A DNA stretch of 64,000 nt from positions 38,822 to 102,821 of the forward strand of contig NZ_ANAY01000009.1 in the NCBI RefSeq assembly GCF_000340965.1, given 5' to 3'. Source of the stretch: Nocardiopsis kunsanensis DSM 44524 (GTDB lineage Bacteria > Actinomycetota > Actinomycetes > Streptosporangiales > Streptosporangiaceae). Below, piece by piece: positions 35,660-45,312 of the stretch (the stretch's first letter is position 1; each line of letters opens with the position of its first letter). The position numbers and the translations under genes were made by a program. The notes under the pieces are model-generated. The model was not told the DNA's origin. It did not search any database and saw only the letters and a list, made by a program, of their open reading frames with translations.

Positions 35660-35767
35660 TCAGATGAAGTCGGAGCTGGAGTCGGTGCCGTCGTTGTCAC
35701 CACCGGCGGTGACGTCGCGGGAGGTCACCTCCGCCATGTCCTCGACCTCGACCTCGAAGGGATCCAT
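35660..35767 (-). CDS. 35-residue acidic peptide, candidate RiPP precursor
   Basis: A short gene: MDPFEVEVEDMAEVTSRDVT followed by AGGDNDGTDSSSDFI and TGA. GTGAGGTG on the minus strand (35778-35771) places GAGG 5 nt before the ATG. Counting all residues it has eight Asp, four Glu and only one basic residue. The first part (F-x-V-x-V-E-D-M) looks like a short leader, A21-G22-G23 is a possible cleavage site, and the end (D-N-D-G-T-D-S-S-S-D-F-I) a possible core with Asp, Asn, Ser and Thr for modification. There is no cysteine. It sits 56 bp after a prolyl oligopeptidase gene, 107 bp before a JmjC/cupin oxygenase gene, all on one strand, with a strong hairpin directly after its stop. It resembles loosely the start of FxLD-type lanthipeptide leaders, but no dehydratase gene is near. 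Precursor function is inference. Confidence 0.6.
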   Translation of the reverse strand: MDPFEVEVEDMAEVTSRDVTAGGDNDGTDSSSDFI

Positions 35768-35823
35768 ACGCACCTCACTTTCTGTTCGTGGTTTCCTCTT
35801 GCATCAAGGCACCCGGTACGCCC

Positions 35824-37941
35824 TCAGCGCGGCAGGAGCCCTGTCTCGTGGGCCGCGAACGCGTGTGCGTCCGCGGCGAGGGCGACCGCCCGGCTCACCG
35901 CGCGCGGCCCGTGGCCCACGTCGCGTTCGTAGCGCAGCAGGGCCGGCGGACGGTCGAGGCCGCTCCCGGCGCCCAACAGGGCCGCGCACATTTTGCGCGG
36001 GTGGGCGGCGTCGGTGCGGGTGTCACCGTCGAAACCGGTCAGCAGTACCCGTGGCAGGGCCGTGGACGAGTGGGACCGCCCCCGGGCCAGCGCCCGGTGG
36101 TAGGGGGAGTAGGACAGCAGCGCCGTGAGATCCTCCGGATCGGTCACGGTGCCGAACTCGCGGGTCCACATCCGCCCCAGCCCCAGGCGCTCGAACCGGA
36201 CCATGTCGGCCAGCGGTGCGGAGGCGATCACCGACCCGCACACCCGGGGCCGCGACATCGCCGCCGCCAGGACCAACAGCCCTCCGGCCGACCCACCCGA
36301 CAAGCACAACTGGGAGCGGGTGCACAACCCCTGCTCCACCAGGGTCCCGGCCGCCGCCACCAGGTCCTCCACCGCGCGGGGTTTGTTGCGCCGGGCCCCG
36401 CGCAGGTGCCAGGACCGGCCCGCGTCGCCGCCTCCGCGCACGTGCGCCACGGCGTAGCGCCCGCCCGAGAGCAACCACGCCAGGACCGTGGCGCTGAACC
36501 CGAACTGGCGCGGGCGGCCGAAACCGCCGTAGGCGTGCAGGATCGTGGGACCGGGGGCGGTGCCGGCCCGCGGCGGGTCGAAGACGGTGACGGGGACCTC
36601 GGTGCCGTCCGCGGAACGGCACCACACCACCGAGCGCCGTACCTCGGGGACGGGCGCACCGGTGTCGGTGTGCGGGGGCCAGACACGCGGCTCCCGGGCG
36701 CCCGGAGCCAGCTCCAGCACCCGTTGCTGTACGGCCACGTCGGCATATCCCAGGAACACGGTGCCGTCCGGCGCGGTCTCGGGCGCGGTGACCATGCCCT
36801 CGCCCGGGAGCGCGAGCGTGCGCAGGGGGCGGCCCGTGGCCGTGTCGTGCACCCGTGCCTCGCTGATACCCAGGCGGGTGCGCACCACCAGGAGCGCGGG
36901 CCCGGGGCAGGTGGCGAAGGCGTCCAGGGTGGCCCCCGGGTCCTCGGGGACCACCTCGCGCCAGTGCTCCACCCCGGGCTCGTCGGGGTCGGCCGCGCAC
37001 ACCCGGCGCAGGGGCGCACCCAGAGTGGTGCGCAGGTACAGCAGCCCGTCCGGGCCCAGCCGGGCCTCGGTCTCGGCCTCCACCCCGACCTGGACAGGAT
37101 GCAGCCGGGGGTGTTCGGGGCGGGCACCGTGCAGGTCGGCGATCCACAGGTCGGTGCGGTGCCCGGTGCCGTGGCTCTCGGTCACCAGCAGGCGGCGCCC
37201 GCCCAGGACCCGCACCCCGGGGACGGTCCCGGGGGCGGTGCACGCGTGCACGAGGGTCTCGGTGCCGCATGCGACGCGGCGCAGCCACACACCGCGGGTG
37301 CCGTGCTGGTCGTCACGGCGGACGTAGTAGAAGGCGGGGGAGCTCTCCCGGTCGGGGAGCCACGCCACGTGGGAGTACCGCAGACCGCGCACCGAAGGGC
37401 CGACCTGGGCGCCGGTCCGTGCACACAGCACACGCAGTTCCCCGCGCTCCACCCCGCCCGAGGAGGTCTGCACGGCGATGAGGCGGCCCGTGGGGTCGGG
37501 CTCCCAGGAATCCAGGGTGGTGCGGCCGGAAGGGTCCTGCTCCACCGGGTCGAAGACCACCTGGAGGCCGCCGGTCGCGTCGGGGGCCATGGCGACCACA
37601 CGCGGGTGCTCGTCGCCGGCACGGCGGACGGTGGTGAAGAGCCGCCCGGGCCGGTGGCGCGGGGCCGACCACAGGTCGGTGCGCACCAGGTCCTGGATAC
37701 GTTCGCTCAGCCCCCGGCGCAACGGCCAGTGCTCGGCCTCGCGGTCGAACTCGCGGTCCCGTTCGGCCAGCCAGTGCCGGGTGGCCGTGGTACCGGCCGA
37801 CTCCAACCACCGGTAGGGGTCGGTGACCTGCCGACCGTGAAGGATGTCGACGGCCGACTCCCGGTCGGGGGAGAGGGCTGCTCCGTGGGCTCCTCTGGTA
37901 GGCACCTTCACATGTTTGAGGGGCCTGGAGCCGGGGGTCAA
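35824..37941 (-). CDS. Prolyl oligopeptidase family (S9A) serine peptidase
   Basis: 705 residues. TTG 37941 has GAGGAA about 9 nt upstream. N-terminal DPYRWLESAG is the S9A signature, a beta-propeller follows (about 80-430) and the alpha/beta-hydrolase domain contains PTILHAYGGFGRPRQFGFSA, the nucleophile S551 in SGGSAGG, D640 in FDGDTR and H677 in RDVGHG. No signal peptide, so probably cytosolic. S9A peptidases cut short peptides (under about 30 residues) after Pro, and some act as peptide macrocyclases or leader peptidases in RiPP pathways. Here the next gene encodes a 35-residue peptide, followed by a JmjC oxygenase, suggesting peptide maturation or degradation. Confidence 0.9.
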   Translation of the reverse strand: MTPGSRPLKHVKVPTRGAHGAALSPDRESAVDILHGRQVTDPYRWLESAGTTATRHWLAERDREFDREAEHWPLRRGLSERIQDLVRTDLWSAPRHRPGRLFTTVRRAGDEHPRVVAMAPDATGGLQVVFDPVEQDPSGRTTLDSWEPDPTGRLIAVQTSSGGVERGELRVLCARTGAQVGPSVRGLRYSHVAWLPDRESSPAFYYVRRDDQHGTRGVWLRRVACGTETLVHACTAPGTVPGVRVLGGRRLLVTESHGTGHRTDLWIADLHGARPEHPRLHPVQVGVEAETEARLGPDGLLYLRTTLGAPLRRVCAADPDEPGVEHWREVVPEDPGATLDAFATCPGPALLVVRTRLGISEARVHDTATGRPLRTLALPGEGMVTAPETAPDGTVFLGYADVAVQQRVLELAPGAREPRVWPPHTDTGAPVPEVRRSVVWCRSADGTEVPVTVFDPPRAGTAPGPTILHAYGGFGRPRQFGFSATVLAWLLSGGRYAVAHVRGGGDAGRSWHLRGARRNKPRAVEDLVAAAGTLVEQGLCTRSQLCLSGGSAGGLLVLAAAMSRPRVCGSVIASAPLADMVRFERLGLGRMWTREFGTVTDPEDLTALLSYSPYHRALARGRSHSSTALPRVLLTGFDGDTRTDAAHPRKMCAALLGAGSGLDRPPALLRYERDVGHGPRAVSRAVALAADAHAFAAHETGLLPR

Positions 37942-38150
37942 TGCACAGGTTCCTCACCCGTGGGTACCCGATTGTCACGCACGGGAAAGGTTTACCCGGT
38001 GGAGCTGCTGGCGGGAGGGTCCGATGGGGACCGTGCCAGGGGCACGGCCTGCCGCACGAGCCCCGGGCCGGGGCCGGAAGAACGCACGTTCGTGCGTGTG
38101 CTCTTCCGGTGCGGGGCCGTGGCCGCGCCGCGCGGCCACGGCCGAGGAAC

Positions 38151-39371
<1,221 letters not shown>

Positions 39372-39491
39372 GGGTTCGCTCCTGTTCTCCGCGGTGGGAC
39401 GGTGGAGCGGACCCTCGTGGCTGATCAGGAAGCTCCGCCCACCGCTTTTGAAGTTGATCGAAAAGACGGTAACTACTGATCACATCAGACA

Positions 39492-39503
39492 CGATCATGA
39501 TCG
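39492..39503 (-). promoter_or_regulatory. 12-bp palindrome near the msiK promoter
   Basis: CGATCATGATCG is a perfect palindrome about 120 bp upstream of the ATG. On the minus strand TATAGA (39514-39509) ends 5 bp before it, so it would cover the transcription start, a position that suits a repressor. Further GATCA words occur at about 39421, 39458 and 39478. Confidence 0.5.
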
Positions 39504-39970
39504 AAATGTCTATAGCAGAGGCAAGGCCGATCTGCCGAACCCCAGGTCACCAACTGGCGTGCATACGGCAGGTGCGTTAGCCTGTCCGACGGTTCGCCCC
39601 GTTTCTCCCCACCGTCCGCTCAACAGCGCGCGGCCACGACACGGCTTCGCGAGTTGAGCCACCGGGTCGGGGAGTCTGGGTAACCTGACGACCAGTCCAG
39701 CACTGGACGGACCGGTTCTGCGGCCCCTGCTCGTCCGATCGGATGCTGCACCACGCGCCAGGTGCAGTTGGGACCGGGTGAGGGGCGGTGTACCGCGACC
39801 GGGCGGGGGGTTGGACCCGGAAAAGGCCCGAACATCCAGTAGACAACGGTTTTCCGAGCTCGCCGCCGACGGGACGGAGCCGGTCCGAAGGGTGGCTCGG
39901 GCCTTTTCCGCGTCCCCCCCATATGCTGGTCGGCGAACCCATCTCCGCCGGCCGAAAGCGAGCGCGCCAC
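39504..39970. other. Intergenic region between msiK and lnt
   Basis: About 470 bp between divergent genes (nearly 600 bp with the palindrome). It carries the msiK -10 box and, at the other end, TATGCT (39922-39927) as the likely -10 box of lnt. The in-frame extension of lnt into this stretch looks non-coding. Confidence 0.4.
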
Positions 39971-41641
39971 GTGGTCGCCGAACAGACCGGGTCCGACAGC
40001 GACCGCGAGACCGAACGCGCAGCCGGGCCCCCAAGACCCACCTCGGGCACCTTCTTCCCGCGCGGCCACCACTGGGGCCGCTACGACCTCCTGTGGCGTG
40101 TGGCCGCCGCCCTGGGGTCCGGCGCGAGCCAACTCCTGGCCCTGCCGCCGTACGGCCTGTGGTGGTTCGGGCCTCTCAGCGCCGCCCTGCTGTTCTTCGC
40201 CGTGGCAGGGGCGCGCCCGCGCCGCGCCGCCTGGCTGGGCGTCCTCGCCGGCGCCGCGCTCATGGTCCCGTTGGTGCGCTGGCAGGACATCTTCGGTGCC
40301 GACGTGTGGCTGGCCATCGCCGGAGCCGAGACCGTCTACTTCGTGCCCATGGCCATCGGCCTGGCACTGGTCGGACGCCTGCCCGGGTGGCCCGCCTGGA
40401 CCGCCGCCCTGTGGGTGGCGCAGGAGGCCGTCCGCGCGCGTTGGCCCCTGGGCGGTTTCCCCTGGGGCAAACTCGCCTTCGCCCAACCTGACACCGCCTT
40501 CACCGGGTACGCGGCCCTGGGCTCCTCCGCGCTGGTCTCCTTCGCCGTCGCCCTGACCGGCGCACTCCTGCTGTGGACCCTCCTGCGCACCGTCGCCGCC
40601 CGCGGCCGCACCCGCCTGGTCGTCGGCGGAACCGGCCTGATCACCACCGCCGCGATCGTGACCGGGGGAGTTCTGGCCCCCGCCGTCGGACGCCCCGCCG
40701 CCGACGAACAGGTCACCGTCGGCATGGTCCAGGGCGACGTCCCCAACGTCGGAGAGATGTCGGTGCTCGGCGAACGCATGCAGGTGCTGCAGAACCACGC
40801 CGCGGGGGTGCACCGGCTCGCAGACGAGGTCCGCGACGGCTCGGTGCCCCGGCCCGACATGGTGCTGCTGCCCGAGAACGCCAGCGACATCGACCCCTTC
40901 CGCGACCCCGCTGCGCGCGAGATCATCGACGGCGCCGCAGCCGACATCGGCGTGCCCCTGCTGTGGGGCCTCAGCCGCTTCAACGACGACGGCACCCGCT
41001 ACGTGCAGAGTGTGGTCTGGGACCCCGAGGACGGGCCCGGCGAACACTACGACAAGCGCTACCTCGTGCCCTTCGGCGAGTACGTCCCCTACCGGGACTT
41101 CTTCACCCGGTTCATCGAGCGCCTCGGACAGGTCAGCTCCGACGCGCTGCCCGGCAGAGACCCCGGCGACCTCGACGTCGCCGGGACCACCCTGGCCGTG
41201 GGCATCTGCTTCGACGTGGCCTTCGACCGTCCCGTGCGCGAGGCCGTGGACGCCGGCGGACAGATCATCGTGGTCCCCACCAACAACGCCAACTACAACT
41301 TCACCGGCCAGTCCGACCAGCAGCTCGCCATCACCCAACTGCGCGCCGTCGAACACGGCCGCCCCGCCGTGGTCACCAGCACCAGCGGCATCAGCGCCGT
41401 CGTCGAACCCGACGGCACCGCCACCTACCGTTCGCCCGAAGCCGAACCCGACATCCACGTCGCCGAAGTCACCGCCATGGACGGCCCAACCGTCGCCACC
41501 CGCATCGGCGCCGGCCCCGAATGGGCCCTGACCGGCCTGGGACTGGCAGCCGTGGCCGGGGCCGTGGTGCTCACCCGCCGCCGCGACCGCGCCGCTGCCG
41601 CCGACCGGACCGGCCCCGTACCCGCGCCCCCACACGGGTAG
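39971..41641 (+). CDS. lnt: Apolipoprotein N-acyltransferase
   Basis: 556 residues from GTG 39971; the ATG at 39923 overlaps a good -10 box (TATGCT) and is unlikely. Seven or eight membrane helices are followed by a nitrilase-like domain with the triad E302 (LLPENASD), K362 (YDKRYLVPFGEY) and C413 (VGICFDVAF). Lnt adds the third acyl chain to the N-terminal cysteine of lipoproteins outside the membrane. Lipoproteins in this window (FKBP, peptide-binding protein) are possible substrates. Some actinobacterial Lnt lack activity, but the triad is intact here. fxsA follows. Confidence 0.92.
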   Translation: MVAEQTGSDSDRETERAAGPPRPTSGTFFPRGHHWGRYDLLWRVAAALGSGASQLLALPPYGLWWFGPLSAALLFFAVAGARPRRAAWLGVLAGAALMVPLVRWQDIFGADVWLAIAGAETVYFVPMAIGLALVGRLPGWPAWTAALWVAQEAVRARWPLGGFPWGKLAFAQPDTAFTGYAALGSSALVSFAVALTGALLLWTLLRTVAARGRTRLVVGGTGLITTAAIVTGGVLAPAVGRPAADEQVTVGMVQGDVPNVGEMSVLGERMQVLQNHAAGVHRLADEVRDGSVPRPDMVLLPENASDIDPFRDPAAREIIDGAAADIGVPLLWGLSRFNDDGTRYVQSVVWDPEDGPGEHYDKRYLVPFGEYVPYRDFFTRFIERLGQVSSDALPGRDPGDLDVAGTTLAVGICFDVAFDRPVREAVDAGGQIIVVPTNNANYNFTGQSDQQLAITQLRAVEHGRPAVVTSTSGISAVVEPDGTATYRSPEAEPDIHVAEVTAMDGPTVATRIGAGPEWALTGLGLAAVAGAVVLTRRRDRAAAADRTGPVPAPPHG

Positions 41642-41730
41642 GCCCCGGAACGAGGGAACCCTGAGCGGCTCGGGAGCGTTCTTCCCACAGGAGGTCCTCC
41701 CGGCCCCGCCGATGATTGGATGGATTCGCG

Positions 41731-42309
41731 ATGCCGCTGTTGACAGTGCTGGCACTCATGGCACTGCCCTTCCTCGAAGTGTGGCTGATGATCGTGGTCG
41801 GCGGAACGATCGGTGTGCCGTGGACCCTGGCAGCCCTCGTGTCCCTGCTGATCCTGGGCGTGGCCGTGCTGCGCCGGGCCGGTACCAAGGCCTTCCGCGA
41901 CGCCGACGAGGCCATGCGTACCGGACAACAACCCCGCGGCGGGATGCTGGAACCCCTCATGCTCATGGCCGGAGGCATTCTGCTGGCGGTCCCCGGTTTC
42001 CTCACCGCCGCCCTCGGACTCCTGCTCGTCCTGCCCTTCACCCGGCCGCTCCTGCGCTGGGTGTTCGTGGGCTGGGCCGAACGCCGCATGCGCAAGATGC
42101 AGGACCGCATGGAGGAACGTATGGCCGACCATGGCATGCGGGTACCCAACCAGGCCCCCGGCGGCCCCTTCGGCACCACGGCCGGCGCCGACCCGAAGGG
42201 GTCCCGCACCGGAGGCCCTGCCCAGGGCCCGGACCAGGAACCGCCCCGTTCCCGCGGACGCACCATCCAGGGCCACTTCGAACCGGTCGAGGACGACGAC
42301 AAGAACTGA
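41731..42309 (+). CDS. fxsA: FxsA-family membrane protein
   Basis: 192 residues from ATG 41731. PLLTVLALMALPFLEVWLMI opens the FxsA domain, followed by LVSLLILGVAVLRRAGTKAF, GGMLEPLMLMAGGILLAVPG and LTAALGLLLVLPFTRPLLRW. The last 70 residues are hydrophilic (Gly/Pro-rich) and cytoplasmic. FxsA in E. coli relieves phage T7 exclusion by F plasmids when overproduced; the normal role is unknown. It follows lnt by 90 bp on the same strand. Confidence 0.88.
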   Translation: MPLLTVLALMALPFLEVWLMIVVGGTIGVPWTLAALVSLLILGVAVLRRAGTKAFRDADEAMRTGQQPRGGMLEPLMLMAGGILLAVPGFLTAALGLLLVLPFTRPLLRWVFVGWAERRMRKMQDRMEERMADHGMRVPNQAPGGPFGTTAGADPKGSRTGGPAQGPDQEPPRSRGRTIQGHFEPVEDDDKN

Positions 42310-42346
42310 CCGCCACTCTCCCGGGGAGGCGCGCCCCCGGGCCACG

Positions 42347-42387
42347 ACGGGCCCGCCACGGAACCCAGGATTCCGTGGCGGGCCCGT
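42347..42387. terminator. Bidirectional terminator between fxsA and the P-type ATPase gene
   Basis: ACGGGCCCGCCACGGAA pairs perfectly over 17 bp with its complement, with a 7-nt loop, between two convergent genes. Confidence 0.8.
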
Positions 42388-42409
42388 TCGTGTGTGGGCC
42401 CAGGGCGCC

Positions 42410-44998
42410 TCAGACCCGCGCGGAGATGGCCTCGGCCTCCTGCCCGCTCTCCTGGTCCTGGCCCTCGTGCCGACTCGCCGCCCGCGCGCTCATCCGGTCG
42501 TCGACCACCCGCACCACCGTGATCGCGATGATCGCCACGCCCGCCACCGGCAGGGCGGTCAGGACCTCGGCCGGCCGGCTCACGTCCAGGGCGAAGAACC
42601 ACTGGCCCAACGGGGTCACCAGGGCCAGGGTCAACAGACCCGCCATCGACCCCACCAGCAGCACCTTCCACCACACGTAGGGCTTGGCTACCAGCAGCAG
42701 GACCCACAGCGTCGTCGCGCACAGCGTGATGACCACGGCCGTGCGGTCGGAGTCGGTGGGTACGGCCTGCTGACCCAGCACCAACAGGTAGGTCGTCACC
42801 GCAGCCAGACCCGCGATCGCCCCCGACGGGATCGCCAACCGCAACGTGCGCGTGACGAACCCGGGCCGGGCCGGATCGGTGTTGGGCGCCAACGCCAGGA
42901 AGAACGACGGGATCCCGAACGTGACGGCGTTGATGAGCGTGGCGTGGCGGGGGAAGAGCGGGTACGACACCGCCAACAACCCCACCACGGTCGCCAGCAC
43001 CATCGTGTAGACGGTCTTGGTCAGGAACAGACTCGCCACCCGCTCGATGTTGCCGATGACCCGGCGCCCCTCGGCCACCACCCGCGGCAGCACAGCGAAA
43101 CGGTCGTCCAGCAGCACCAACTGCGACACCGACCGCGAGGCCGGACTGCCCGACCCCATAGCCACACCGATGTCGGACTCCTTGAGCGCCAGCACGTCGT
43201 TGACACCGTCACCGGTCATCGCCACCGTGCGCCCCCGGCCGCGGAGCCCGGCCACCATCTCGCGCTTGCGTTCGGGCGTGACCCGGCCGAAGGCGGAGCC
43301 CCGCTCCACCCGCCGGGCGAGCTCGTCGGGCGCCTCGGGCAGCTCACGGGCGTCCACCGGGTCCTCGGCCCCGGCCAGCTCCACCTCGCGCCCGACTGCG
43401 CCGACAGAGGCCGCGTGGTCGCCCGAGACGATCTTGACGTCCACGCCCTGCTGGGAGAAGTAGTCCAGCGTCGGGGACGCGTCCCGGCGCACCTTCTGGT
43501 CCAGCACCACCAACGCCACCGGACGCACCGGACCGGGCGCCTCGTCGTCGTCCACAGGTACCCCGGCCCGCGCCAGCAGCAGCACGCGCAACCCCTGCAC
43601 ACCCAGACGGGCCGCTTCCCGCGCCGCGGGGCCGCCGGGGTCGGCGAGCACGTCGGTGGCGCCCAGCACCCAGTGGCGCTCGCCCTCGGGGGTCCGCACG
43701 CTCGCCCCGCTCCACTTGCGTGCGGAGGAGAACGGCGCCACCGCCGTGACCGACCAGTCCGGGGCCCGGTGCCCCGAAACGGCCGAGCCCTGCGCGATGG
43801 CGGCCATGCTCGCGTTGTGGTCCGGGTCGGCCGCAGCCAGCGCTGCCAGCACCGTCGAGGGCTCGTCGGCCGGTCCGCCTTCGTGCCCGCCCAGGTCACG
43901 GATCTCGGCCAGCTTCATGCCGACCTCGGTCAGCGTGCCCGTCTTGTCGGTGCACACCACGTCGACCCGCGCCAGACCCTCGATCGCCGGCAACTCCTGC
44001 ACCAGGCACCTGTGTCTGCCCAGACGCACCACCCCGACCGCGAAGGCGATGCTCGTCAGCAGGACCAATCCCTCGGGGATCATCGACACCAGCGCCGCCA
44101 CCATGCCGCGCAGAGCGTCCGCCAGCGGACCGCTCACCTGCCCGCCCGCCGAGGGGGCCTCCATGGACACGTGCCCGCCCATGAACAACTGGCTGTAGAG
44201 CAACAGCGCACCGATCGGGAACATGGCGTAGGTGATCCACCTCAGCATGCGGTCGATCCCTGAACGCAGCTCCGACCGGACCAGGGAGAACCGGCTCGCC
44301 TCCTCGGCCAGACGCGCCGCATAGGCGTGCCGGCCCACCTTGGTCGCACGGAACCGCCCGGTCCCGGCCACGACGAAACTGCCCGACATCACGGTCTCGC
44401 CGGGCTCCTTGACCACCGGGTCGGCCTCACCGGTCAACAGCGACTCGTCGATCTCCAGACCGCCCGACCAGGTCACGACGCCGTCGACGACGACCTGGTC
44501 GCCCACCCCCACATCCAGGACCTCGTCGAGCACGATGTCCTGGGTGGCCACCTCCACCGTGGCGCCCGCACGCACCACTCGCGGCCGTGCGGCGTTGACG
44601 ATGGCTAGCTCGTCCAGAGTCCGCTTGGCCCGCAACTCCTGCACGATGCCGATCAGCGTGTTGAAGAGGACGACCATCGCGAACAGGCCGTCCTGCACGG
44701 GACCGATCACCGCGATGATGGTGAACAGCACCGCGATCATCGCGTTGATGCGGGTGAAAACGTTGCCGCGTACGATCTGGCCCACCGAGCGGCTGGCCCG
44801 CACAGGTACGTCGTTGGTCCGGCCGGAGGCGACACGGTCGGCCACCTCGGCCTCGCTCAGCCCTGGCTCGGGCGGCGGTCCGATCGATCCGGGAACCCGG
44901 GGCCCCCGGGCCGGATCGGCCACGGCGGGCAACGATCCGGATGTTCCCGTCCGCCCCCCGCTCGGGGCACTCTCGCCGCGGTCGTCATGTTCGGGCAC
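42410..44998 (-). CDS. ctpE: Cation-transporting P-type ATPase, CtpE-like
   Basis: 862 residues from GTG 44998 (GGGGGAG 5 nt upstream). Parts: an N-terminal disordered region (about 1-65), membrane helices (NVFTRINAMIAVLFTIIAVI), actuator TGE (189-191), PEGL in the fourth core helix (309-312), phosphorylated D351 in CTDKTGTLTE, MTGDGVNDVLALKESDIGVA at the hinge, and six C-terminal helices. The sequence is closest in character to mycobacterial CtpE, a calcium P-type ATPase. No heavy-metal-binding domain or CPC motif is present. Ion specificity is inferred from family resemblance. Confidence 0.85.
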   Translation of the reverse strand: MPEHDDRGESAPSGGRTGTSGSLPAVADPARGPRVPGSIGPPPEPGLSEAEVADRVASGRTNDVPVRASRSVGQIVRGNVFTRINAMIAVLFTIIAVIGPVQDGLFAMVVLFNTLIGIVQELRAKRTLDELAIVNAARPRVVRAGATVEVATQDIVLDEVLDVGVGDQVVVDGVVTWSGGLEIDESLLTGEADPVVKEPGETVMSGSFVVAGTGRFRATKVGRHAYAARLAEEASRFSLVRSELRSGIDRMLRWITYAMFPIGALLLYSQLFMGGHVSMEAPSAGGQVSGPLADALRGMVAALVSMIPEGLVLLTSIAFAVGVVRLGRHRCLVQELPAIEGLARVDVVCTDKTGTLTEVGMKLAEIRDLGGHEGGPADEPSTVLAALAAADPDHNASMAAIAQGSAVSGHRAPDWSVTAVAPFSSARKWSGASVRTPEGERHWVLGATDVLADPGGPAAREAARLGVQGLRVLLLARAGVPVDDDEAPGPVRPVALVVLDQKVRRDASPTLDYFSQQGVDVKIVSGDHAASVGAVGREVELAGAEDPVDARELPEAPDELARRVERGSAFGRVTPERKREMVAGLRGRGRTVAMTGDGVNDVLALKESDIGVAMGSGSPASRSVSQLVLLDDRFAVLPRVVAEGRRVIGNIERVASLFLTKTVYTMVLATVVGLLAVSYPLFPRHATLINAVTFGIPSFFLALAPNTDPARPGFVTRTLRLAIPSGAIAGLAAVTTYLLVLGQQAVPTDSDRTAVVITLCATTLWVLLLVAKPYVWWKVLLVGSMAGLLTLALVTPLGQWFFALDVSRPAEVLTALPVAGVAIIAITVVRVVDDRMSARAASRHEGQDQESGQEAEAISARV

Positions 44999-45312
44999 GC
45001 GCACTCCCCCGTCGGGTACGAGATGAGGATGTCCGGGGCGGTGAGCACCACCAGTGGGGGGAACCGGACGGTTTCCGCCCCATGACGCCCGGATCACAAG
45101 GTGGAACACAAGGGTAGGGGACCGCCTCCGAAGCCTGAGCCAGGGACGGGGCTTCCCGGCGGAGCCGGCCCCCGCACGGGGGCGGACGCACGAGCTACAG
45201 GGACAGGCCCGGCGACCGGGTCGGCCGGAGCCGGCCCGGAGACCGCGCACCGTTGCGCGCGCAAGAGGGACCGGGAGGGCCGAGGGCGGCACCCCGGTCG
45301 TAGAGTGTGGCC
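44999..45312. other. Intergenic region between ctpE and the NRDE gene
   Basis: About 310 bp between divergent genes. Apart from the ctpE ribosome binding site and the NRDE -10 box it shows nothing recognisable. Confidence 0.35.
45301..45306 (+). promoter_or_regulatory. Leaderless -10 element of the NRDE gene
   Basis: TAGAGT ends 6 nt before the ATG; no Shine-Dalgarno is present. Confidence 0.5.

Noticed and set aside
35660..35767. Assigning the 35-residue peptide to the FxLD lanthipeptide family
   Set aside because: The start only loosely resembles that leader, there is no cysteine in the peptide and no dehydratase, cyclase or methyltransferase gene nearby.
39788..39970. N-terminal extension of Lnt from GTG 39788 or ATG 39923
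   Set aside because: The extension is low-complexity Arg/Pro-rich and covers a good -10 box (TATGCT), so a start at 39971 is preferred.
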